Assembly: GCA_963695645.1 (NCBI GenBank) | Contig: CAVOHC010000011.1 | Span: 124,001-188,000 of the forward strand | DNA length: 64,000 nt | Source of the DNA: DATBGO01 sp963695645 | GTDB taxonomy: Bacteria > Actinomycetota > Actinomycetes > Streptosporangiales > Streptosporangiaceae | Reading direction: 5' to 3' | Shown here: positions 1 through 8,298 of the stretch, one piece after another | How positions within the stretch are numbered: position 1 is the stretch's first letter | Layout of the letters: every line of letters begins with the position of its first letter | The notes under the pieces: model-generated | The model's input: only the letters and a program-made list of their open reading frames with translations | The model's database searches: none | What the model was told of the DNA's origin: nothing | Made by a program: the position numbers and the translations under genes

Positions 1-1116
1 CACGCCGAGAATGTCACCATCTCCGCCTACACCAGCGGCGACAGCAAACTCCTCACCGCCCAGGGCACTGGCGCCTGCTCCCCCCGGGTCACCCCGGGCA
101 GCGCCTACACCCTCGGCGCCTGGTACCAGTCCAGCCAGCCCACCCGGGTCGTCGTGTACTACCAGAACGCCAGCGGCAGCTGGACCTACTGGACCCAGAG
201 CCCCGCGTTCGCCGCGTCCAGCTCCTGGGCCCAGGCCGCCTGGACCACCCCGGCGGTCCCGGCGGGCGCCACCGCCCTGTCCTTCGGCACCAACCTCGCC
301 GCCGCCGGCTCCCTCACCACCGACGACTACACCATGACCGCCGGGGCGCCGGCGCCGCCGGCGGTGTCGCTGACCGGGCCCGCCGCGGGCGCGACGCTGA
401 CCGGGCCGGTGACCTTCACCGCGAACGCCTCCTCCCCGGTCGGCATCGCCAAGGTCGACTTCCTGGTCGACGGCGCCGTGGTGGCCACCGCCACTTCTTC
501 CCCTTACACCGCCACCTGGGACTCCAGCACGGTCGGCGACGGCCCGGTCACCATCACCGCGCGGGCCACCGACGCCGCGGGCAACCAGGCCACCACCGCC
601 GGGCAGGCGGCCACCGTCTCCAACGCGGCCGGCCGCGGCGGCAACCTCCTTGCCAACGCGGCCCTCAACACCAACACCGGCGGCGGCACCACCCCCAACT
701 GCTGGCAGCAGGCCAGCTCCGGGACCAACACCGCTGCCTGGACCTACACCCCGGACGCGTATAACGGCAACGCGACCGAGAACGTGTCCATCTCCGCCTT
801 CACCAGCGGCGACCGCAAGCTCGTCACCGCCCTGGGCACCGGCGCCTGCTCTCCCCGGGTCACCCCGGGAAGCACCTACACCCTCGGCGGCTCGTACGAG
901 TCCAGTCAGCCCACCCGCGTCGTCGTCTACTACCAGAACGCCAGCGGCACCTGGACCTACTGGACCCAGAGCCCCGCGTTCGCCGCGTCCAGCTCCTGGG
1001 CCCAGGCCACCTGGACCACCCCCGCGGTCCCGGCCGGCGCCACCGCCCTGTCCTTCGGCCTCAACATCGCCGCCGCCGGCTCCCTCACCACCGCCGACTA
1101 CGCGATGACGGCCGGC
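1..1116 (+). repeat. Two near-identical 345-bp coding repeats
   Basis: Bases about 1-345 and 772-1116 are close copies at DNA level (for example ACTACCAGAACGCCAGCGGC in both), separated by the Ig-like segment. High nucleotide identity points to recent duplication or gene conversion within the gene. Confidence 0.75.
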
Positions 1117-1119
1117 TAG
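1..1119 (+). CDS. Secreted-type repeat protein with Ig-like domain (5' end cut by window)
   Basis: Frame 1 is open from the first base to a TAG at 1117-1119, so only the C-terminal 372 residues are visible. Two copies of a module of about 115 residues (bases about 1-345 and 772-1116) share YYQNASGSWTYWTQSPAF-type and TTPAVPAGATALSFG strings. They flank an Ig-like domain (bases about 355-620) with VSLTGPAAGATLTGPVTFTA and FLVDGAVVATATSSPY, the usual bacterial Ig pattern. The module is rich in Thr, Ser, Ala and aromatic residues and looks like a carbohydrate-binding beta-sandwich. An extracellular carbohydrate-active or adhesive protein is likely, but the catalytic part, if any, lies outside the window. 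Confidence 0.7.
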   Translation, partial: HAENVTISAYTSGDSKLLTAQGTGACSPRVTPGSAYTLGAWYQSSQPTRVVVYYQNASGSWTYWTQSPAFAASSSWAQAAWTTPAVPAGATALSFGTNLAAAGSLTTDDYTMTAGAPAPPAVSLTGPAAGATLTGPVTFTANASSPVGIAKVDFLVDGAVVATATSSPYTATWDSSTVGDGPVTITARATDAAGNQATTAGQAATVSNAAGRGGNLLANAALNTNTGGGTTPNCWQQASSGTNTAAWTYTPDAYNGNATENVSISAFTSGDRKLVTALGTGACSPRVTPGSTYTLGGSYESSQPTRVVVYYQNASGTWTYWTQSPAFAASSSWAQATWTTPAVPAGATALSFGLNIAAAGSLTTADYAMTAG

Positions 1120-1244
1120 CGACGCCGGGGGCGCGGACTGGCCGGCCGCGTACCTAGCTGGATGCGGCGGCCCCTCGTTACCGTCACGACGCCGGCGCGT
1201 ACAGTCCTGGTGACCGGAGGTTCCCTGACCCGCATCGAGGCGCC

Positions 1245-1670
1245 ATGACCACGACCCGGCAGCTGCTGGCGCCACTGCGCCCTGCCGCCCGGATCCTCAC
1301 CGGATCCACCTACGTCCTGCTCGGCTTCGACGCCCTGCGGGCGCCAGGCGCGCGCGTCGATCAGGCCGCCCCGGTGCTGGCAGCGGTCCGCAAGCGGATT
1401 CCGCTTCCCGCTGACGACAAGCTGGCGGTGCGGTGCAACGCCGCAGTGCAGGTGCTGGGCGGCGCGCTGCTGGCACTGGGCAGGGCCCCGCGCCTGTCCG
1501 CCCTGGCCCTGGCCGGCTCGCTGATTCCCACCACCCTGGCCGGCCACGCGTACTGGACGATCGAGGACCCGGCCGCCCGAAAGCTGCAGCGGATCCAGTT
1601 CCACAAGAACATGGCCATGATCGGCGGGCTGCTGTTCGCCGTGCTCGACCAGCCGCAGGCTCGTCCTTAG
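1245..1670 (+). CDS. DoxX-family small membrane protein
   Basis: 141-residue protein with about four hydrophobic segments. It opens with an ARILTGSTYVLLGFDALRAPG stretch typical of DoxX-like proteins, followed by NAAVQVLGGALLALGRAPRL and ends IQFHKNMAMIGGLLFAVLD; the HKN before the last helix is characteristic. DoxX-like proteins are integral membrane proteins of poorly defined redox or stress role. It stands alone between the repeat protein and the convergent effector gene. Family call from sequence pattern; no specific substrate can be inferred. Confidence 0.75.
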   Translation: MTTTRQLLAPLRPAARILTGSTYVLLGFDALRAPGARVDQAAPVLAAVRKRIPLPADDKLAVRCNAAVQVLGGALLALGRAPRLSALALAGSLIPTTLAGHAYWTIEDPAARKLQRIQFHKNMAMIGGLLFAVLDQPQARP

Positions 1671-1707
1671 CGGCGCGACGCCGCCGGAAGACGCGACCCA
1701 GCGCCTG

Positions 1708-2088
1708 CTATCTGGGCGAGGACCCGAAGTTGAAGGTCTGCGTGTTCCCATCACCGAACTGGTTGCCGGTGGAGTCGGCGTTGTTGACGATGTACTTGCC
1801 CACGACCCGCTTGTCCTGGCTCGCGTACTGCATCACCAGCGCCGCAGCGGCGAGAACCTTCTGATCCTTATCGGCGCCAGCATCCTTGAGGTGGGTCGCA
1901 AGCTTTCCCTTCCAGGCGTCTGGATCCTTCACGTACGCCTCAACCGCTTCCTGCGCCGCCGGCTTGCTCGAGAGGCGTCGCCTGAGCGCATCTCGAAGAC
2001 TGGTGTAGGCATCCTGCACGGCACTTGCCGCGGTGTTCTGAGTGCCCGTCACGATTCCAGCCAGCAGAGCCGCGAGTATTATCTCCAA
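1708..2088 (-). CDS. Small effector-like protein with C-terminal RHIM-like amyloid motif
   Basis: 126 residues from a TTG start at 2088 preceded by GGAGG about 8 bases upstream. Residues 1-98 form an all-helical domain with an N-terminal hydrophobic stretch (MEIILAALLAGIVTGT) and a YTSLRDALRRRL helix, as in actinobacterial proteins annotated RIP homotypic interaction motif-containing (Bell-type death-effector domain). The tail carries QFGDGNTQTFNFG (residues 110-122), matching the RHIM core Q-hydrophobic-G-x-x-N. The same motif occurs near the N-terminus of the STAND protein encoded just upstream. Known effector/NLR pairs of this kind signal by amyloid templating from receptor to membrane-acting effector. 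The role here is inferred from that architecture. Confidence 0.72.
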   Translation of the reverse strand: MEIILAALLAGIVTGTQNTAASAVQDAYTSLRDALRRRLSSKPAAQEAVEAYVKDPDAWKGKLATHLKDAGADKDQKVLAAAALVMQYASQDKRVVGKYIVNNADSTGNQFGDGNTQTFNFGSSPR

Positions 2089-3830
2089 CTGTCGTCCTCC
2101 TCATGGGCGTTCGATTTCCGACTCGGCGTCGTCAGGGGCAAACGTTCTGGTATGCGGGCCCGCGTGCGTAGAATTTCCACTGAGCGCGACTGAGGGTCTG
2201 CTCTCCAGCTGCGCACAGGAGCGGTATGACCCGCGTGAGGTCTCTGACGTCCCACAGTTGCACGAGAGTCCTCGCCGTGATCCGCCCACTCATCCGCCGC
2301 GTTGTGCAACCGGGTCCGGATGATCCGGTCGGCGTGAGTGTCAGCTAGCCACTTGTTATGCAGCAGGGGCCAAGCTCGCAACAGCACCTCGTGGCTGATC
2401 TCGACGGTTTCCGCATCCAGCGTGAGCAGTCGCTCGGTGACGAAGCTGTTGATGACCGCTGCTACATCACGGGCCTCGTCCGGGCTCTTGCCGTCGGTCA
2501 GGTCCGCCCGGTTCACGCGCTGGGCAATGTCCACGCCATCACTGGTGGTGGCGGTCAACCGGATGAAGACCTGAGGGGCCGCAGCCTGTTGCGCGGGGGT
2601 TAATTTGTCATATGCGCGCTGCGCGCTATCGGCGACCGCGCCTTCAATGCCTCCCGCCCGCTGGTAGTCGGCGATGGTTAACACGGGCCCGACGCGATTG
2701 CGCCAAGCCTGGTCAAGGACATGCGATACAAGGGGCAGGACCCCAGCACCGGAGACAGTCTCGCCTCCCGAGGCGGCGGGGGAGGCCGAAGGCCGGCGAG
2801 TGCTCACTTCTGTCAGCAGCAGATCGACGAGCTCGGGCTCGACGCTGGAGCCGACTTTCTTGGCTGGCTCGATGATTGCCATGCGCAATTCGATCTCGGT
2901 CATCGAGGTCAGCAGGAGTCGGTCTTGGATCGCGTTCGCCAGCTCCGGGTATTCCGCGCAGTGCGCCTCGAAGTCTGCGCGCACGCCGAGCACGACAAGG
3001 CCTCCGGATGCCGTGCCCGCTGGGCCCCCAGCGGCGACCGCGTGCAGTGCCTCGATGAACGATCGTCGCTGACGCTCGTCGGTGCACTGAGTGAACAGTT
3101 GCTCGAACTGATCGACGATCAAGAGAAGCCGACGCCCGCCAACCGGGCTCAGGGGCCCGCCCGCCGCAAGCGCCTGGCCGCCTGACTGCGCTCGTGCGGC
3201 CTGGCGTACCGTCAGCGCGAACCCGGCGGGATCGGCCTCAAGCCCCCGTCGCACGCTCGCCGCGTCGACTCCGGCCAGTTGCGCCACCACCAGCGCGAGC
3301 TCATCCAGCGGTGTAGGGCCCGGGGCGAAGAGCAGGCATGGCCAGTGCGCAGCCGCGGGCAGGTCCGCAAGCCCAGCACCACGAAACCTCGGCAGCACAC
3401 CTGCTTGCAGAAGCGACGACTTACCCGCGCCCGAGACCCCTGACACGACCACTAGCCCGCTGCCTTGCAGGTGCTCCGACATGAGTTCTAGCACCTTCGT
3501 GGCGGCTTCTTCGCGCCCGAAGAAGAAGGGCGCGTCTTGTTCGTCGAACGCGCCTAGGCCCCGATAAGGGGAATCGACTTCGCCGGAAACACTGACCAGT
3601 GGCGGCGGCGCAACCTTGTTGGACCAGGTCTGATTGCCGTAAACGTAAAAGACCTGCCGATTGTTATCGCCGAACTGAGAGCCGATAGAACCACGATTGT
3701 CAATAGTGCGCGGCTCGCCGTCGGCAGGCTCCGTCGCGGGTCTTCCGGGATTCAGGTCGGTGCCGGCACTGACATACGGCTCCGGTAATGTCGAACCGTC
3801 AGAAGAGGCAGCCTGAGTGTCCTTTGTCAA
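2079..3830 (-). pseudogene. nSTAND1-type NLR-like NTPase that lost its WD40 repeats
   Basis: Proposed start is TTG at 3830 with GGGGGAG about 8 bases upstream; the frame is open further upstream to 3983 without a better start. Residues 50-61 carry a RHIM-like SQFGDNNRQVF motif. A Walker A GVSGAGKSS (131-139) and Walker B LLLIVDQFEQLF follow, typical of nSTAND1 proteins. After the helical domain (AADEWADHGEDS) the expected WD40 region is missing. A different frame at 2132-2263 encodes VQLWDVRDL...QWKFYARGPAYQNVCP and a stop, the usual last-blade ending of such proteins. A large deletion near 2264-2285 plus frame change therefore joined the NTPase to its C-terminal remnant. The current frame reads on to a stop at 2079, overlapping the effector gene. 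Confidence 0.8.
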
Positions 3831-4145
3831 CGCGACTCCCCCCTCAGGGAACAGCGGAAGTCTACCGCCATGCCAGGCCCCGGCATAGTGACGTGATGGT
3901 CCGTTTCGGTCATGCTGGGATGAACCAAGGGTGGTCAGATCCGGGTGGCGCCGCGGCCGTGGTGGCAGGCGGCTGCAAACCATCTGCGGTCAGGAGGATG
4001 GGTCCTTCGCCCGTATGCCTGGCCCGGTGCGCCGGCCAGTCCGGGTGCCGCGGCGGACGGCGGGCCACGCGGCATGCCCGTGCCGACGCATCGTGAGGGC
4101 TGGCAAGCCGGGGCTTGTCGTGTCCTGGGGGGCCGGCAGCCGGGG
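3831..4145. other. Non-coding interval with dispersed repeat copy
   Basis: About 315 bases between the STAND gene start and the VapC-like gene. It presumably holds the STAND promoter and contains one copy of the 58-bp dispersed repeat; no convincing gene is seen. Confidence 0.5.
4030..4087 (+). repeat. 58-bp dispersed repeat, copy 1
   Basis: Matches 7061-7118 at 57 of 58 positions. Contains an inverted repeat TGCCGCG...CGCGGCA, so it can form a hairpin; REP-like element of unknown origin. Confidence 0.8.
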
Positions 4146-4523
4146 TTACAGAGCGATCAACCGGATATTCGGGTCGAGTTGCCGCAGGTCGCCCGGATCG
4201 GAGGTGACAACGGGCTGGTCAGCGCGACGCGCGCAGATCACCACATGGGCGTCGGCGATGTCAGAAGTTGTGCTGGCTGCCAGCAGCCTGCCGACGTTCG
4301 TGGCGTCCACCCGGCCCAGCTCGATGACGTCGGTCGTCGGCTGGCGGATCAGCCGTGACAGCCGGGCCTGACGGTCCGGCTTGCGGATGGCCTGAGCGAG
4401 GACAGTCGCCGGCACCGTTGCGCGGGCCCCTGTCTCTCTCGCACGGGCCAGCAAGACTACGACGCGGCGGTCGTTCCGGTCCAGGGCGATCAGGCCGCCC
4501 GCGTCCAGCGTCACGCCTGGCAT
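4146..4523 (-). CDS. vapC: PIN-domain VapC-like toxin
   Basis: 125 residues. PIN-fold acidic residues are visible in VTLDAGGLIALDRND near the N-terminus, in SDIADAHV and in the C-terminal VVTSDPGDLRQL. Such proteins are Mg-dependent ribonucleases inhibited by a partner antitoxin. The start overlaps the antitoxin stop by one base (TGATG), so the two are translationally coupled. RNA target not predictable. Confidence 0.88.
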   Translation of the reverse strand: MPGVTLDAGGLIALDRNDRRVVVLLARARETGARATVPATVLAQAIRKPDRQARLSRLIRQPTTDVIELGRVDATNVGRLLAASTTSDIADAHVVICARRADQPVVTSDPGDLRQLDPNIRLIAL

Positions 4524-4774
4524 CAGGCAGCTGGCCGCGTGCTGGTGCCGAGGACATCATCGGCCCAGGCGCGCTCGTCGTCGGATAGCGGCCCGCCGGT
4601 TTGCCGGAGCGCGTCGGCTAGCATCGCGCCCCACCCGGCAACGTCATCAAGAGCGACGGCGACCGCATGCTGCACGAACCCGGACACGCTCGGCGCGGTC
4701 TGTGCCTGCACCAGGGCGCGGATCTGGTCCAGCTGGGCCTCGTCGAGCGTGACGGTGACCTTCCTTGTCGCCAT
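4523..4774 (-). CDS. vapB: Antitoxin of the VapC-like pair
   Basis: 83 residues from ATG at 4774 (MATRKVTVTLDEAQLDQI); an alternative start is ATG at 4786. The first strand-helix segment looks like a ribbon-helix-helix DNA-binding region, and the C-terminal half (GPLSDDERAWADDVLG) would bind the toxin. It lies directly upstream of and overlapping the toxin gene. The start region carries a direct repeat that could be its operator. Confidence 0.78.
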   Translation of the reverse strand: MATRKVTVTLDEAQLDQIRALVQAQTAPSVSGFVQHAVAVALDDVAGWGAMLADALRQTGGPLSDDERAWADDVLGTSTRPAA

Positions 4775-4789
4775 ACCGGTTACCATACC
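4771..4789 (-). promoter_or_regulatory. Direct repeat over the antitoxin start, candidate autoregulatory operator
   Basis: On the coding strand it reads GGTATGGTAACCGGTATGG: two GGTATGG copies five bases apart, with a central ACCGGT palindrome. Position over the antitoxin start fits autoregulation; inference only. Confidence 0.35.
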
Positions 4790-4965
4790 ACCTGGCCGCC
4801 ATCCGGACCTGATGAGGATCGGGGCTTGGCCGGGCGGCCTGCAGGGATCCGGCAGGTCAGCGGGCTCCGGGTTTCCCGGGCGGCGCCGTTCCATGGGGCG
4901 CCACCGCGGGGGAGTTTGCTGCGGCTGGGCGGGTGGCGCGATGGCCGTCCGGCTAACATCGCCTG

Positions 4966-5445
4966 ATGAGTGATCAGTTCTTCGTTCCGGGGGATTTCGT
5001 GGTTCCTGGCGGGTTCACGGCTGAGGTATTCCGGCTGGAACCGCTCGGGCCCCAGCACAATGCCGCGGACTATGCAGCATGGACGGCAAGCATCGGCCAC
5101 ATCCAGGCGACGCCGGGATTCGCCGGGACGGGCTGGCCACACCAGATGAGCCTGGCCGAAAATCTGCGCGACCTCGAACGCCACGCGCAGGACTTCGCCG
5201 AGCGCCGCGGGTTCACCTACACAGTGCTCAGCACCGGCACCGGCGAAGTCATCGGCTGCGTGTACATCTACCCGGCGCGCGGCGAAAGCCAGGGCAGCGC
5301 CAGCGCAGGTGGACATGATGCGGCCGTCAGTTCCTGGGTGCGCGCTGACCGTTCGGAACTCGACCCGGTGCTTTACCGCACGGTCCGCGCATGGCTGGAA
5401 CGCGACTGGCCGTTCCACTCGCTCGAGTACGCCCCACGGGCCTGA
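4966..5445 (+). CDS. GNAT-family N-acetyltransferase
   Basis: 159 residues. Contains FRLEPLGPQHNAADYAAW near the start and a central YTVLSTGTGEVIGCVYIYP strand pair as in GNAT folds, then AAVSSWVRADRSELDPVLYR. The length fits a single GNAT domain. Substrate unknown. It is transcribed divergently from the toxin-antitoxin pair. Confidence 0.7.
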   Translation: MSDQFFVPGDFVVPGGFTAEVFRLEPLGPQHNAADYAAWTASIGHIQATPGFAGTGWPHQMSLAENLRDLERHAQDFAERRGFTYTVLSTGTGEVIGCVYIYPARGESQGSASAGGHDAAVSSWVRADRSELDPVLYRTVRAWLERDWPFHSLEYAPRA

Positions 5446-5594
5446 CCTGGTGCCACCCATCGGGCAGCGCTTAATGGGACTTTGCCCGAGCGCAGCAGTC
5501 AGCCTGGAATTGTCGGGTGCTGGCCCCAGCTTGATCGGCACCTTAAACTCAAATGGCGGTCTAGATTGCGCGGTGCCTTATAGCGGGAGTCGTC

Positions 5595-6134
5595 GTGACC
5601 GAATACATGCCACAGATCGACCCGCCGCCGCACGTCGTGCTGCCCGGCTGGCTGCCCGGCCCGGCGCCGGCGGCCAGCACGGCGCCGGGTGACGGCGCCG
5701 GGCTGCACTTCGACTACGGCGGCGGCCTGTCCGAGGATCACTATCAGGTGCTGCGCGGGGAGGAAGTTCCGCCCGCCAGCGCCTTCGTCACCCGGCTGTG
5801 GGCGCTGGTCACCCTCGGCGGTGAGCCGGTGGCCTTCATCTCGCCGGACGAGGTCCAGAACCTGGACCCGGACCGGCCGGTGGCCGCGTTCCTCGACGAC
5901 CTTGACGCCGCCGACGTGGCCGACATCGGCGAGCCGGCTGCGTTCTACCGCCAGCGGCTGGGGCGCCCGCACGTGACCCAGGGCCGGGTCGTCATCCTCA
6001 ACCGCGATTTCGCCCGGACGGCCGGGCTGCGGGCCCGGCTGACCGAGTTCAACGATACCGATTGCGCCTACGGCATCATCACCGGAACTCATCTGGCCTG
6101 CCGCTCCTGCATCTGCGAACGGTCCGACGGGTGA
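5595..6134 (+). CDS. Protein of unknown function, coupled to a membrane protein
   Basis: 179 residues from GTG at 5595 with GGGAG 5-6 bases upstream. No recognisable family. Features are a Pro-rich N-terminus, an acidic middle (AAFLDDLDAADVADIGEPAAF) and a Cys-rich end (ACRSCICERSDG). Predicted soluble, with no signal peptide. Its stop overlaps the GTG start of the next gene in GTGA, so the two probably act together. Confidence 0.6.
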   Translation: MTEYMPQIDPPPHVVLPGWLPGPAPAASTAPGDGAGLHFDYGGGLSEDHYQVLRGEEVPPASAFVTRLWALVTLGGEPVAFISPDEVQNLDPDRPVAAFLDDLDAADVADIGEPAAFYRQRLGRPHVTQGRVVILNRDFARTAGLRARLTEFNDTDCAYGIITGTHLACRSCICERSDG

Positions 6135-7048
6135 AGTCGCTGTGGCCCGAGCCGCAGGACCCGAATCCGGCCGGCGCGCTCAGCGGCTACGTCGGCGCGG
6201 GCGCGCCGCTCGTGGCCGGATTCGAGCTCGCGGCGCTCGTGTTGCTGATCGTGAGCCCGGATGTCGCGGCCGACGTGCCGCTGATCGGCCCGGTCATGGT
6301 CGCGATGGTGACGTCGGCCGCGCTGCTGGTGTTCAGCATCCGGTACGGCTTCTGGGCGGTGAGCTACTGGACTACGCCGGCCGAGCGGCTCATGTGGGAT
6401 CCGGCCGCCGTCGTGGCCGAGCTGCCGCTGCAGCGGCAGCGCCAACTGCTCGCCGGGCGGATGCTGGAGTTCGGCAAGCTACGCCGGCGGGCCGAGCACC
6501 TGTTCCAGATCGGCATCTTCGCCTTCCTGATCGCGGTCGCGCTGCTGCTGGTGCCCGACCGGTGGCACGCCAGCGGCGCCGACTGGCGCTGGGCGGCGGC
6601 CAGCGTCGCCGGGCTGGCCGGACTGGTGCACCTGCTCTGGTCGGCCGGCAACTGGCGGCATCACCGCAACGCCCGCGTCTACGGCAGGCTGGCGGACAAG
6701 AGCACCGGGCCCGGTGACCGCCCGGCCCGGCGGGCTACCCGGGTGCAGCGCCGGGATGTCCGGCTGGTGCGGTACCTGGCCGTGCTCTGGCCGCCCGCCG
6801 GCGATGTCAAGATACCCGTCCCGGCCAAGCCGGACGGCGACAGCTTGGACGGCTTGCGCTGGCCGGCCCCCGCGACGGCGGCTCAGGCGCCGGGAGCTGC
6901 GGCGACGGCTCCGGCGTCCGGGCGGGGCCAGGAGCGGGCCACGATGGCAGCCGCGGCAGGCGGCGTCGTGGCCGGGCTCACCGCTGCGGTCCTGGTAACG
7001 GTAGCCCGCGACCTGCTCGGCGCCGCCCGCAGGCCCTGGCCGCACTGA
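6131..7048 (+). CDS. Multi-pass membrane protein of unknown function
   Basis: 305 residues from a GTG at 6131 sharing GTGA with the preceding stop. Four hydrophobic segments are visible (near LVAGFELAALVLLIVSP, MVAMVTSAALLVFSIRYGFW, IGIFAFLIAVALLLVP, ASVAGLAGLVHLLW), plus a C-terminal one (GGVVAGLTAAVLVTVARDLLG) after an Ala/Pro-rich linker. Basic loops between segments suggest a cytoplasmic central region. No family recognised; translational coupling ties it to the upstream unknown protein. Confidence 0.65.
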   Translation: MKSLWPEPQDPNPAGALSGYVGAGAPLVAGFELAALVLLIVSPDVAADVPLIGPVMVAMVTSAALLVFSIRYGFWAVSYWTTPAERLMWDPAAVVAELPLQRQRQLLAGRMLEFGKLRRRAEHLFQIGIFAFLIAVALLLVPDRWHASGADWRWAAASVAGLAGLVHLLWSAGNWRHHRNARVYGRLADKSTGPGDRPARRATRVQRRDVRLVRYLAVLWPPAGDVKIPVPAKPDGDSLDGLRWPAPATAAQAPGAAATAPASGRGQERATMAAAAGGVVAGLTAAVLVTVARDLLGAARRPWPH

Positions 7049-7060
7049 CAGGCCTGGCCG

Positions 7061-7118
7061 CGCCGGCCAGTCCGGGTGCCGCGGCGGACGGCGGGCCACG
7101 CGGCAGGCCCGTGCCGAC
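7061..7118 (+). repeat. 58-bp dispersed repeat, copy 2
   Basis: Copy of 4030-4087 with one mismatch, same orientation, just 3' of the membrane-protein gene. It contains the TGCCGCG...CGCGGCA stem. The rest of 7049-7310 shows no gene. Confidence 0.8.
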
Positions 7119-7310
7119 TCCGGCCGGATCCTGCCGATCGAGGGTGCGGGAGCTCGCCAGGCCCGGTCCGGTGCCATGCTGCCGTCGTGCTCGACATGAT
7201 CGGCGACGGCAGCGTAGCGGCGCAGGTCCGGTGCCGGATATCCCGCGTGCGTCGTCTTCGCAGATCCGTTCATATGGGCGCCCGGCTGCCCCGGCCGATA
7301 CGATCGGGCC

Positions 7311-8234
7311 ATGAGGTTCGCGATCGCTATCCCGCAGTTCTACGCGGATGGCGAATTCGATCCGGGGGCTTTCCGCGCTTATCTAGTACGTTCCGAGGAG
7401 CTCGGTTTCCACAGCGCCTGGGCACTGGAGCAGACGCTGGGTTCGTGGCCGCAGCTCAGCCCGCTCGAGGCGATGACCTTCGCCGCGGCGTGCACTGATC
7501 GCATGCGGCTCGGCTGCGTGGTGTTCGTGTCCACGCTGCACAGCCCGGTGCACCTCGCGAAGGCCATCGCATCGCTGGACCAGCTCAGCCGCGGCCGGAT
7601 CGAGGTGGGGGTTGGTAGCGGCGGCAAGATGCGGCCGTTCGCCGCGTTCGGCCTCGAGCCGGACCGGTACGTGGCGCGGTTCACCGAGGGCGTCGCGCTG
7701 ATGAAGGCGCTGTGGACCCGGGAGCGGGTGACGTTCCCGGGGGAGTTCTGGCAGCTTGAAGACGCGAGCATGGAACCCAAGCCGTTCCAGAAGCCGTATC
7801 CGCCGCTGTGGTTCGGCGGATCCGGGCCGGCCGCGCTGCGGCGTGCCGCGCGCGAGGGCGACGGTTTCTTCGGCGCGGGCTCGTCTCCCACCGTGAAGTT
7901 CGCAGAACAGGTCCGGGCGGTGCGCCGCGCTCTGGAAGAGTCTGGCCGTTCTGTGGCGGGCTTCCAGATTGCCAAACGCGTCTACGTGGCGATCGACGAG
8001 AACGCGGCGCGCGCCCGCAGCCGGACGAACGAGGCGCTGGAGCGGCTCTACGGGCAACGCGTGGAGAGCATCGAGGCGGCCGCAGTCGCCGGCACGCCCG
8101 CCGACTGCCTCCGGCAACTGCGCGAGGTTGCCGCTGCGGGCGCGGAACTGATCCTGTTCACGCCGTTGTTCGACCAGGCCAAGCACGCTGAGCGCCTCGC
8201 CGCAGAAGTAATCCCCCAGCTGGCCCAGGACTGA
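7311..8234 (+). CDS. Luciferase-like (LLM class, probably F420-dependent) oxidoreductase
   Basis: 307 residues, a full single TIM-barrel domain. Family signatures include FHSAWALEQ, LDQLSRGRIEVGVGSGG, PKPFQKPYPPLWFGG and a GDGFFGAG segment. These enzymes bind F420 or FMN and act on varied small molecules. Monocistronic; the substrate cannot be told from sequence. Confidence 0.85.
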   Translation: MRFAIAIPQFYADGEFDPGAFRAYLVRSEELGFHSAWALEQTLGSWPQLSPLEAMTFAAACTDRMRLGCVVFVSTLHSPVHLAKAIASLDQLSRGRIEVGVGSGGKMRPFAAFGLEPDRYVARFTEGVALMKALWTRERVTFPGEFWQLEDASMEPKPFQKPYPPLWFGGSGPAALRRAAREGDGFFGAGSSPTVKFAEQVRAVRRALEESGRSVAGFQIAKRVYVAIDENAARARSRTNEALERLYGQRVESIEAAAVAGTPADCLRQLREVAAAGAELILFTPLFDQAKHAERLAAEVIPQLAQD

Positions 8235-8298
8235 GCCGGTCTTCCGCTGCCTCTTGCGCGGCTACTACGCCGACCGTCATTGGTGCCCGGACTGCCTC

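Noticed and set aside
6062..6130. Longer start for the membrane protein at 6062
   Set aside because: It overlaps the upstream gene by 70 bases in a Arg/His-rich stretch; the GTG at 6131 has the usual GTGA coupling.
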